This document shows, piece after piece, positions 1 to 5,569 of a stretch of 17,944 nucleotides of DNA. Source of the stretch: Lachnoclostridium sp. UBA6558. Its GTDB lineage: Bacteria; Bacillota; Clostridia; Lachnospirales; Lachnospiraceae. A program made the position numbers and the translations under genes. Location of the stretch: contig DJJW01000035.1 in the NCBI GenBank assembly GCA_002434335.1, positions 5,335 to 23,278 on the forward strand. The letters run 5' to 3'. Below the pieces are notes generated by a model, which was given only the letters and a program-made list of their open reading frames with translations, had not been told where the DNA came from and ran no database searches. The first letter of the stretch is position 1. Each line of letters begins with the position of its first letter.

Positions 1-153
1 ATTATAAAGATAAATACTTACATTATCAATTGTTATATTTGCGTTATTTTTTATATATAAATTAATTCCTTTGTTTTTCTCTGAAATATAAAAAAAAATG
101 ATTAATATAAGTAGTGCTAAAGTTAAAAGTACTGATATAATTTTCTTTTTCAT
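1..153 (-). CDS. Small membrane-anchored or secreted protein, 3'-truncated by window edge
   Basis: Reading the minus strand from an ATG at 153, the frame stays open for all 51 codons to the window edge, so only the N-terminus is present. It begins MKKKIISVLLTLALLILII, a basic start followed by about 18 hydrophobic residues, which is a signal peptide or N-terminal membrane anchor. The visible mature part is rich in Asn, Ile and Tyr. An excellent AAGGAGG ribosome binding site lies 6 nt upstream, which is the main reason to believe the gene. It is divergent from the secreted protein starting at 374, and the two share an intergenic region of about 220 bp. I do not recognise the family and assign no function. 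Confidence 0.7.
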   Translation of the reverse strand, partial: MKKKIISVLLTLALLILIIFFYISEKNKGINLYIKNNANITIDNVSIYLYN

Positions 154-206
154 TATTGTCCTCCTTGTAATAAATAACAAATATATACATAAATACACAA
201 ATAAGC

Positions 207-246
207 TTTACACTCGTCATTTTCAAGTGTATAATAAAAGTGTAAA
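207..246 (+). promoter_or_regulatory. Sigma-A-type promoter with overlapping dyad
   Basis: TTTACA (207-212), a 17-bp spacer, then TATAAT (230-235) gives a near-consensus vegetative promoter for the gene at 374, with a 5' UTR of about 130 nt. A perfect 8-bp inverted repeat, TTTACACT (207-214) and AGTGTAAA (239-246), brackets the -10 box and the likely start point. That geometry suits a repressor operator, but regulator binding is inference. Confidence 0.6.
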
Positions 247-373
247 ATAATAGAAAAAATATTTTTTCCTATTATTCGTGCACAAGTTTGGAATAATCCG
301 TAACTTTATAAATTGATAATACTATTATATATTATCTTAGAATTTTTTTCCACTATTTGGAGGTAAATAATTA

Positions 374-1222
374 ATGAAAAGAAAAATCTTCTCAGTCATA
401 ATGACTTGTTCACTTATTTTTACTAGTTTAATAACTTCTATACCTGTTCATGCTCATGATTCTATTGTGGAATCAAATGAAATTTTAGATGAAAGTGAAC
501 CCATAACTACTGATGAACTTTCTGAATTTCTTGGACTAGAACCTAATAAAATTTACATAACCGCAGATTACCTTAAGTACCTTAAGTCAAGCGACTTTGA
601 GGAAGCTGACATTGAGTTGGACGAATATTCCTTAAATAACCCCAATTTGACATTAGATGAACTAAATCAAAAGGCAGCAGACATACTTATCAATAAATCT
701 AACCAAAATAAAAATTCCTATAGTACATATAAGTATCTCCCGGAAAGTTTTTATGACTTAAATCCAGAAGAAGTACTTTTAGTAGGACTTTATCCAAAAC
801 ATGCATTAGGTGTTTATAGTTGCTCCACTAAAGCATTGTCTGAAAGTCAAAGATTATATAATAATAATAGTGCAACACTAGTTGATGGTAATGGTGATGC
901 ATTCAGGCATGCTTATTGGAATGTACTTATGGTAAAGGATTTTATTGGTTTAGAACTTACAATAGGCAGAGCAACTTCTGTAGCACAGTTATTTGCTGAT
1001 GCTCATGAAACAGCTTCTAGTGGAACTCCAAAAGAAATGGATCTATATAATAATATGGTTGGTAGAAATATTGCTACTGAACAATATGAGGGATGGTTTT
1101 CTTTCCCTTCAGATTCATCGCTCTCAAGCACCGTGCTACAAGAAGTGAAAAATGGACGTATGCGAAGAATTTCTAAAGTTGACGGAAAAATATATGCGAC
1201 AGATTCAAAATTGGACTGGTAA
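374..1222 (+). CDS. Secreted DUF6973-like protein
   Basis: A 282-residue exported protein. Residues 1-27 form a signal peptide (basic MKRK, hydrophobic core, signal peptidase I site at VHA|HD). Residues 28-120 are acidic and low in complexity. The conserved part is residues 172-232, with GDAFRHAYW (174-182), ADAHE (208-212) and MDLYNNMVGR (222-231). I recognise this His/Asp/Glu/Asn pattern as the DUF6973 family of Firmicute secreted proteins, whose biochemical function is not known to me. The clustered His, Asp and Glu residues suggest a metal site or hydrolase, which is inference. The start is supported by GGAGG at 359-363, 10 nt upstream of the ATG. The gene is a single transcription unit with its own promoter (207-235) and terminator (1343-1378). 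Confidence 0.8.
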   Translation: MKRKIFSVIMTCSLIFTSLITSIPVHAHDSIVESNEILDESEPITTDELSEFLGLEPNKIYITADYLKYLKSSDFEEADIELDEYSLNNPNLTLDELNQKAADILINKSNQNKNSYSTYKYLPESFYDLNPEEVLLVGLYPKHALGVYSCSTKALSESQRLYNNNSATLVDGNGDAFRHAYWNVLMVKDFIGLELTIGRATSVAQLFADAHETASSGTPKEMDLYNNMVGRNIATEQYEGWFSFPSDSSLSSTVLQEVKNGRMRRISKVDGKIYATDSKLDW

Positions 1223-1342
1223 TTATAGCAATACAATGAAAATAAGTAACAAATAATTCTATGATATTCCAACTTGTGCACTAACTATTTATGATTTATT
1301 TAAGATATAAATCTATATTAGTAAAATAATAATTATTACTTT

Positions 1343-1378
1343 AAAAAAGCTGATGAATTTTACATCAGCTCTTTTTTA
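1343..1378 (+). terminator. Intrinsic terminator after the DUF6973-like gene
   Basis: AGCTGATG (1348-1355), a 7-nt loop and CATCAGCT (1363-1370) form a perfect 8-bp stem. It is preceded by A6 and followed by a C and then T6. It lies about 120 bp after the stop codon at 1222, and the flanking A and T tracts could let it act in both directions. Confidence 0.8.
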
Positions 1379-1497
1379 ATTATTAGGAAACTTCTCAAAT
1401 CTTAAAAAATAATGTTTAATGAGAAGAAAAAAAATGGCATAACAAAAGAACAAATGTGATGATTTGTCATGATATTGCTTTACATTTTGTCGGTTTG

Positions 1498-2081
1498 TCA
1501 AACATATGTTACACCATACCTAATAAAATCAAATAAGAATGTCTGTGGTGATTTCCATCCCAGAGGTCTCATTGGAAAACGGTTATAATCTCTTTTGTTA
1601 TATGTATTTAGTTGATAACTAAAGTCCTCAAATGAATAGAAGGTATGTGTCGCATAGAAACGTTCATTGTCTTTTCTGCGGCTTCTTTCTACCTTGCCAT
1701 TGTGCCTAGGAGTAAACGGACGTATCAGTTTATGATGAATGTTTAGTTGATTAAGACGAACTTCAAAAATTGTCGGCGTTTTAACTTTATCTCCGGATGC
1801 AAGATGTTTTGTAAATTCCATACCATTATCTGTTTGGACACATGACATCGGAAAAGCTTTAACAAGATGCTCTAAGAATTTCATTGATGAAATACAGTAC
1901 TATGTTCTTCAAATGCTTCAACGTAGCGCCACCTAGAGAATTCATCAATAGCAGTATACTGATAAAACTTTTGTCCCTTAGCTTGATTTACCAGACAAAC
2001 GGAAGGCACGAACTTAACATCTACCTGAATCCTTTGGCCGGGATATGACATTTGTTCATAAGGCTTAGCTTTATATTTCAA
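1498..2081 (-). pseudogene. IS481-like DDE transposase, N-terminally truncated and frameshifted
   Basis: Two adjoining reading frames (1881-2081 and 1498-1884) together give the integrase-core catalytic domain of an rve/DDE transposase. The first carries IQVDVKFVP (first Asp) and a DEFSRWRY stretch. The second carries QTDNGMEF (second Asp), the RPFTPRHNGKVERS block (catalytic Glu) and a conserved C-terminal tail. The frame breaks near 1881-1890, between EEHST and MKFLEHL. The N-terminal helix-turn-helix half is absent: the first frame is preceded at once by a stop and begins only with TTG at 2081. The element is therefore a dead remnant. IS481 is my best family assignment, with IS3-type as the alternative. 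I could not define terminal inverted repeats. Confidence 0.8.
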
Positions 2082-2156
2082 TCATTATTACACACAGTTT
2101 AAGCAACGAAAAAGATCTGCGGACACTTGAACGAATCAAGTTATCCAAAGCTAATA

Positions 2157-2526
2157 TTTAGATGAAGTTTTACCTTCTTATACACCGATACTTTCTTGGA
2201 AAAGTTAAGACTGTAATCTTGAGTGGAAGGCTTCTCCCAAAGACAGAAGCGAAGGAGTAGCCGATTGCCCATATTGTTCGGGTAAAAAAGCTATTCCTGG
2301 AAAAACCTCTTTTAAGGCACTATACCCAAACATGGCTATAGAACTTATAGACAACGTTGAAATTAATTTAGATGAAGTTTTACCTTCCTATACGCTGATA
2401 CTTTCTTGGAAATGTTTAGACTGTAATCTTGAGTGGAAGGCTTCTCCCAGAGACAGAAGTGAAGGAGTATCTGATTGTCCATATTGTTCGGGCAAAAAAG
2501 CCACCCCAGGAAAAACCTCTTTTAAA
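2157..2526 (+). repeat. 210-bp direct repeat encoding zinc-ribbon units
   Basis: Segments 2157-2316 and 2367-2526 are highly similar at the DNA level with a period of exactly 210 bp (70 codons). Both start TTTAGATGAAGTTTTACCTT and run to the AAAACCTCTTTTAA stretch. The high nucleotide identity suggests recent duplication or gene conversion before decay. Confidence 0.85.
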
Positions 2527-2750
2527 GCTCAAAACCTATCATTAATGAATGAATGGAAAGAGTTAATAACTTATTTATAGATGCTGATTCAATTCTAGAA
2601 AATTACAGTCAAAATGTATGGTGGATTTGCTCAAAATGCAAAAGCTCATACGAAATGAGTCCAAAAGCAAAACTAGTATATTATAAACGAAGACAAGAAT
2701 CTTGTAGTTACTGTAAAGGTTATAGAAAAAACAAAATACATTTCTTTTAA
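2157..2750 (+). pseudogene. Broken tandem zinc-ribbon protein
   Basis: Remnant of a protein built from repeated zinc ribbons of the PF14311-like type (W-x-C-x2-C ... CPYC). The second repeat (from 2332) is intact, with SWKCLDC and DCPYCSGKK. A third follows in another frame from 2553, with WWICSKC and SCSYCKG, so one frameshift lies around 2550-2575. In the first repeat the equivalent of WKCLDC reads WKS-stop-DC, because TGT-TTA has become AGT-TAA (stop at 2206-2208). The 5' end is missing and abuts the transposase remnant at 2081. The family often occurs in poorly characterised accessory proteins with nuclease or restriction-like partners. Function here is lost or unknown. Confidence 0.75.
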
Positions 2751-2760
2751 CATATAATAA

Positions 2761-2812
2761 AAACAAATGAAGAATATAAAATAATAATATTTTTTATATT
2801 CTTCATTTGTTT
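2761..2812. terminator. Perfect 20-bp bidirectional terminator stem
   Basis: Positions 2761-2780 and 2793-2812 are exact reverse complements around a 12-nt AT loop. The stem carries A-rich and T-rich flanks, as expected of a terminator working in both directions. It directly follows the zinc-ribbon stop codon (2748-2750). Confidence 0.8.
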
Positions 2813-2963
2813 TGATAATTTAATATATTAACAAAACGACAAAATAATAGAGGATTATGTATTTTGGTTTTAACGATAGAAGTATCAAAAACGACAAAAC
2901 TAAGCCAAAAAATTTTTTTTGGTTATAAAAATTAACTTGGATATATAACACAGAGTAACACTA

Positions 2964-3001
2964 CCAACTATTCGCAAAACGCAAGTTTAACGAATAGTTG
3001 G
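2964..3001. repeat. 38-bp palindromic site containing the left 22-bp direct repeat
   Basis: CCAACTATTCG (2964-2974) and CGAATAGTTGG (2991-3001) form an 11-bp perfect inverted repeat around a 16-bp spacer. The spacer's right side plus the right arm (2980-3001) is the 22-bp direct repeat found again at 4368. The layout resembles a recombinase site with two arms around a core. Confidence 0.75.
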
Positions 3002-3074
3002 CAATCCAAAAGAAGAAACAGCCTTTAAAGCTGCTTTTGGAATTTAGAATTCAATTTGCGATGACTTGTTTCAT

Positions 3075-3207
3075 GTATTGATTATAGGTGGCATATGGTG
3101 TAGACTGTGCGAATGCACGAAAGGCAATTAGTCCCCTGCTGTTCAAGGGGTCTGATTGGTTTTCCTGGGTCTTGCCTTTACCGTATGTGGGTTCCTGTTG
3201 TCAATAC
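3075..3207 (+). ncRNA. Putative structured RNA of unknown class
   Basis: Nested helices close on one another: GTATTGA 3075-3081 with TCAATAC 3201-3207; ATAGG 3084-3088 with CCTGT 3194-3198; CATATGGT 3092-3099 with ACCGTATG 3180-3187; AAAGGCAA 3120-3127 with TTGCCTTT 3172-3179. Inside are two hairpins, GTGC-GAAT-GCAC (3107-3118) and CCCCT/AGGGG (3133-3150), the second extended by ATTAG/CTGAT. The three wobble pairs (3096-3183, 3085-3197, 3129-3154) are all U.G when read on the plus strand and would be A.C mismatches on the minus strand. This supports a plus-strand RNA, or a plus-strand single-stranded DNA fold such as a transfer or replication origin. I do not recognise a known RNA family. Confidence 0.55.
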
Positions 3208-3244
3208 TTTAATCGATGGCAAGTAAATTAGATCTAAAAAATAC

Positions 3245-3273
3245 TTGCATAAAATTTACTGTTTTGATATATT
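3245..3273 (+). promoter_or_regulatory. Promoter for the small-gene cassette
   Basis: TTGCAT (3245-3250), a 17-bp spacer, then TATATT (3268-3273). Transcription would start near 3280, just before the hairpin leader and about 220 nt upstream of the first small gene. Confidence 0.55.
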
Positions 3274-3279
3274 GAGTTA

Positions 3280-3466
3280 AATAATACAGTTTCCTATCAG
3301 CGCGCCAACGCTGATAAGCGACTGGAACGGTATCACGACTACCATTACCAGTAAGACTTCACTGTAAAGCCTTTATAGGTCTATTTTACGTTATTTGCGG
3401 TCTTTCTGTCAAGCGACTATATTAGTTTGCCTGTATGGTGTTTTCGTATACCGTATAGGCTTTTTT
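3280..3466 (+). promoter_or_regulatory. Hairpin-rich leader ending in an intrinsic terminator (possible attenuator or small RNA)
   Basis: Downstream of the promoter come four helices: TATCAGCG/CGCTGATA (3295-3316); ACTGG/CCAGT with inner GGTA/TACC (3321-3352); GTAAA/TTTAC with inner GCC/GGT (3364-3389); and the terminator at 3429-3466. AAGCGACT occurs twice, at 3317 and 3411. Because the terminator lies before the gene at 3500, read-through must be regulated or partial, or the leader is itself a small RNA of roughly 185 nt. No convincing leader peptide with a ribosome binding site was found. Confidence 0.55.
3429..3466 (+). terminator. Intrinsic terminator inside the leader
   Basis: GCCTGTATGGT (3429-3439) pairs along all 11 positions with ACCGTATAGGC (3450-3460), using two G.U wobbles that hold only on the plus strand. 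T6 (3461-3466) follows immediately. The end of the T-tract is 33 nt before the ATG of the first small gene. Confidence 0.8.
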
Positions 3467-3499
3467 AGAGTTTAAAACTAATATTAGGGGGTCTTGAAA

Positions 3500-3733
3500 A
3501 TGGTTGATGAAAAATTGATGAAAAAGGTTGAAAAGCTGACCGATGAAGAATTACGTCGAGAATATTTTTTATTTGACAAGATATATGAATTTGATGAAGT
3601 TTATAAGAGTATGCTTATTGGCGAATTAGATGATTTGAATGATGCTGTTGAGAGGGAATGTGCTAAACGATTTTGTATACAGGAAAGTGCCCAGGTTATA
3701 AAGTTTGCTGTTGTTGGGGAAGAAATAAGGTAG
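3500..3733 (+). CDS. Small acidic helical protein of the cassette
   Basis: A 77-residue protein rich in Glu, Asp, Lys and Leu, predicted by eye to be almost entirely helical, with two Cys (ERECAKRFC). I start it at the ATG at 3500, which has GGGGG (3487-3491) 8 nt upstream. The in-frame TTG at 3494 would sit only 2 nt from that site. There is no signal peptide or membrane segment. The style resembles small accessory proteins of integrative and conjugative elements, but I recognise no family and give no function. It is first of three small plus-strand genes behind a shared leader and terminator. The stop codon (3731-3733) lies inside a GC-rich hairpin. Confidence 0.75.
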   Translation: MVDEKLMKKVEKLTDEELRREYFLFDKIYEFDEVYKSMLIGELDDLNDAVERECAKRFCIQESAQVIKFAVVGEEIR

Positions 3734-3771
3734 GTGGGGGCTCCCCCATCTGGGGGAACCCTCTCCTACCT
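3728..3771 (+). other. GC-rich hairpin with two mutually exclusive folds
   Basis: AGGTAGG (3728-3734) pairs with CCTACCT (3765-3771). Inside, CCCCC (3743-3747) can pair either with GGGGG at 3736-3740 or with GGGGG at 3752-3756. The fold overlaps the stop codon of the first small gene and stands out in AT-rich DNA. No T-tract follows, so it is probably a processing, stability or coupling element rather than a terminator. Confidence 0.6.
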
Positions 3772-3909
3772 CACTACTTGACAATAACAACACAACTAGG
3801 TACTTTTTGTTTTAGAGGGGGGGACCTCTTGTATGTATGTTATCATTTATGGGCAATTATGGCAACAAAAAATACATAGTGCTGCACTTCTTTGAAAGGG
3901 GGTTAATGA

Positions 3910-4098
3910 ATGCATCCAGCGGAAACGTCTATTAGGAGTGATATTTCTAACTTAACGAAACATAGAATTGCTCCTATCACAGAGGATATAAAAAGAGATA
4001 TTAAGTACGCATATTGGCATGGTTTTATCGATGAAAGTTTAAGCAAAGAATTGTTAAATCTCTTGTCACAGAAAAGAGATAATGTATTTGATTATTAA
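3910..4098 (+). CDS. Small 62-residue protein of the cassette
   Basis: Starts at an ATG with AGGGGG (3897-3902) 7 nt upstream. The 62 residues are soluble and mixed-charge, with a probable helical C-terminal half (ITEDIKRDIKYAYWHGF, then LSKELLNLLSQ). There is no signal peptide, membrane segment or metal motif. A run of about 175 bp separates it from the preceding gene, holding the 3728-3771 hairpin and a smaller AGAGG/CCTCT hairpin (3814-3829). I recognise no family. The ribosome binding site and sensible composition make it a likely real gene. Confidence 0.65.
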   Translation: MHPAETSIRSDISNLTKHRIAPITEDIKRDIKYAYWHGFIDESLSKELLNLLSQKRDNVFDY

Positions 4099-4181
4099 GA
4101 TTTGTCAATTTGTAGTGCAATTTCAATTTCTGCATTTAGATCCTGCAGAAAAAATGTGATACAAAAAATAAGGGGGCTATA

Positions 4182-4343
4182 ATGGATAATGATTTAAAGA
4201 AATTTATTAGTATCATAGGTCAGCGATTTGATAAGTTTGAGGAACGTTTGGATATTCTTGAATTTAAAATTGATAGGGTTTATAAAAGTCTTAATGATTT
4301 AGACCTTAAGGTATTTATGTTGAAAAATGATATACGAAAATAA
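4182..4343 (+). CDS. Small 53-residue coiled-coil-like protein of the cassette
   Basis: ATG at 4182 with AGGGGG about 5 nt upstream; stop TAA at 4341-4343. The product, MDNDLKKFISIIGQRFDKFE and onward, has heptad-like Ile/Leu/Phe spacing through residues 8-48 (F-x2-R-x-D-I-L-E-F-K-I-D-R-V). This suggests a short coiled coil and oligomerisation. It is the last gene of the cassette and ends 24 bp before the right 22-bp repeat. A TCTGCA/TGCAGA inverted repeat (about 4130-4150) lies between it and the preceding gene. Function is unknown. Its shared ribosome-binding-site type with the two genes upstream supports a common origin. Confidence 0.65.
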   Translation: MDNDLKKFISIIGQRFDKFEERLDILEFKIDRVYKSLNDLDLKVFMLKNDIRK

Positions 4344-4367
4344 TTGTCAGATAATTGTACTAAATAT

Positions 4368-4389
4368 CGCAAGTTTAACGAATAGTTGG
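4368..4389. repeat. Right copy of the 22-bp direct repeat
   Basis: An exact 22-bp match to 2980-3001. The left arm of the palindrome seen at 2964 is not present here: the upstream bases read GTACTAAATAT instead. Sharing a core while differing in one arm is what an attL/attR pair would show. Confidence 0.75.
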
Positions 4390-4976
4390 TGGTGTTTTCT
4401 TGTAAGAAGGGGTATCAAGTATAATTTTTGGCCTTTTAATACATGATTAAATATTCAGTATCAAATTGTTAAATATTACTTAATTGCAGACATTTAATAT
4501 ACTATCTCTTTTTATAAGCAAACAATCCTTGCTTTCTTCTTTTTGATTTGATATTTTTCTCCTATATTAAATGTATAACTATTTACCAAACTATACTCTG
4601 AAATAAATAATCACATGTTATATAAAAACACATTCCAGACACACAATATGTACCAATGCCTTTTATTAAAGTCTAGTTATGCAATTACATTCACATAAGC
4701 TTTTCACTCAATACTTATATTCAAAAATAACACGTCATTAGAATTTTATAATACTATACTGCAAAACTTTATATATCCAATATTTAATCGATGATTTAAC
4801 GAATTATAAACCACATATAATTAAACATTCTATATCTTAAATAGTTACTTTTTCATTATAACATTGTTAAATAATTAACAGTTCTATTACATTTCTTTAT
4901 CCGCAATCATATAGTAATAAATATCTTTTATTAAGCATAATTATTTTCTACATAATATTTAGAAATAATATCTGCA
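4390..4976. other. AT-rich gap, nothing recognised
   Basis: No gene, long inverted repeat or convincing promoter was found on either strand. The AT content is very high with many short A/T tracts. It separates the cassette from the decayed siderophore-binding gene. Confidence 0.6.
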
Positions 4977-5560
4977 CTATACATTCAGTTCACCGCTGAA
5001 TATAATATAATCGCCTGCATATTCATTAGTAATTTCAAGTGAAATATCACGGTATTGGTCTTTTGCCTATAATTTCATTCTGTATAATCTCGGGAGCTTT
5101 AAATTCCATATGGCTGTAAATCAGATCACCACCACGTCCCCATTTATCACCATATGCCCAGACACCGCCATTGTCATTGCCTTCAAATATACTAAAGGTT
5201 TTGTCCATAATTCCTTTTTCTGAAAGCTGCTTCCTGGCATCTTCTATTTTCGCATTAAAATCTGCTAATATCTTAACTGGCCTATGTTTCTTTATTTAGA
5301 ACCTTTCCAGGAAAGGTAATTCTTTCCTCCATACTGAGTTCTGTAAATGGAATAATTATGGGTAGGAGCAATTTTTGATACTTTGTCATACTGCTCCTCC
5401 GTTTACTACAAGTATTAAATCCAGCTCATATGTCATAATATCTTCTGATTCAAAGCTTGCCCATACTGGAAAATAATGCCATGAGTTAGAATCTCCTAAC
5501 ATATTATAACATCTCTTATTATCTTTGTATATGGAAGCAATACCAAAGCTGCTTTCTATC
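4977..5560 (-). pseudogene. Decayed FhuD/FecB-type siderophore-binding protein
   Basis: Translation of the minus strand in shifting frames recovers the order expected of an iron-siderophore periplasmic-binding protein (PF01497). First IASIYKDNKRCYNMLG and ESEDIMTYELDLILV (the 'E-x-I-x-x-L-x-P-D-L-I' region), then EQYDKVSKIAPTHNYSIYRT, KIEDARKQLSEKGIMDKTFS, a glycine-rich WAYGDKWGRGGDLIYSH, and finally YRDISLEITNEYAGDYIIFS. Frame changes fall near 5390, 5295 and 5060, including a TGA and a TAA. The lipoprotein N-terminus is missing; the fragment starts about 10 bp after the stop of the SAM hydrolase gene. The similarity is pattern recognition, but the block order is convincing. It is non-functional as it stands. 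Confidence 0.7.
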
Positions 5561-5569
5561 CTTAAATTC

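Larger units (their letters stand above)
2964..4389. mobile_element. Candidate 1.4-kb integrated cassette bounded by inverted ends
   Basis: CCAACTATTCG at 2964-2974 and its exact reverse complement at 4379-4389 bound the segment. In addition, the 22-bp CGCAAGTTTAACGAATAGTTGG occurs directly repeated at 2980-3001 and 4368-4389. The interior holds a structured putative RNA, a promoter with terminator leader, and three small genes on the plus strand. No integrase or transposase is inside, so the element would be a remnant or be moved in trans. Repeats of this kind fit either attachment sites of a tyrosine or serine recombinase or terminal inverted repeats. The boundaries are seen; mobility is inferred. 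Confidence 0.5.

Noticed and set aside
1003..1281. Minus-strand 92-codon frame antisense to the DUF6973-like gene
   Set aside because: No ribosome binding site, and the plus-strand gene has promoter, signal peptide and terminator.
2901..2925. GCCAAAAAA-TTTTTTTTGG palindrome as a terminator
   Set aside because: The symmetry is mostly an A-run meeting a T-run with only two or three G/C pairs; too weak to call.
3051..3201. A 48-codon open stretch on the minus strand ending at a stop near 3051, with protein-like composition
   Set aside because: It has no start codon or ribosome binding site at its upstream end and a stop just before it. The same bases form nested helices whose wobbles favour the plus strand, so I prefer the RNA interpretation. 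It could still be a fragment of a lost gene.
3673..3879. A 68-codon plus-strand frame overlapping the first small gene, raising the idea of programmed frameshifting at the GC-rich hairpin
   Set aside because: Its composition follows from the G- and C-runs of the hairpin, there is no ribosome binding site, and no slippery sequence was evident before the hairpin.
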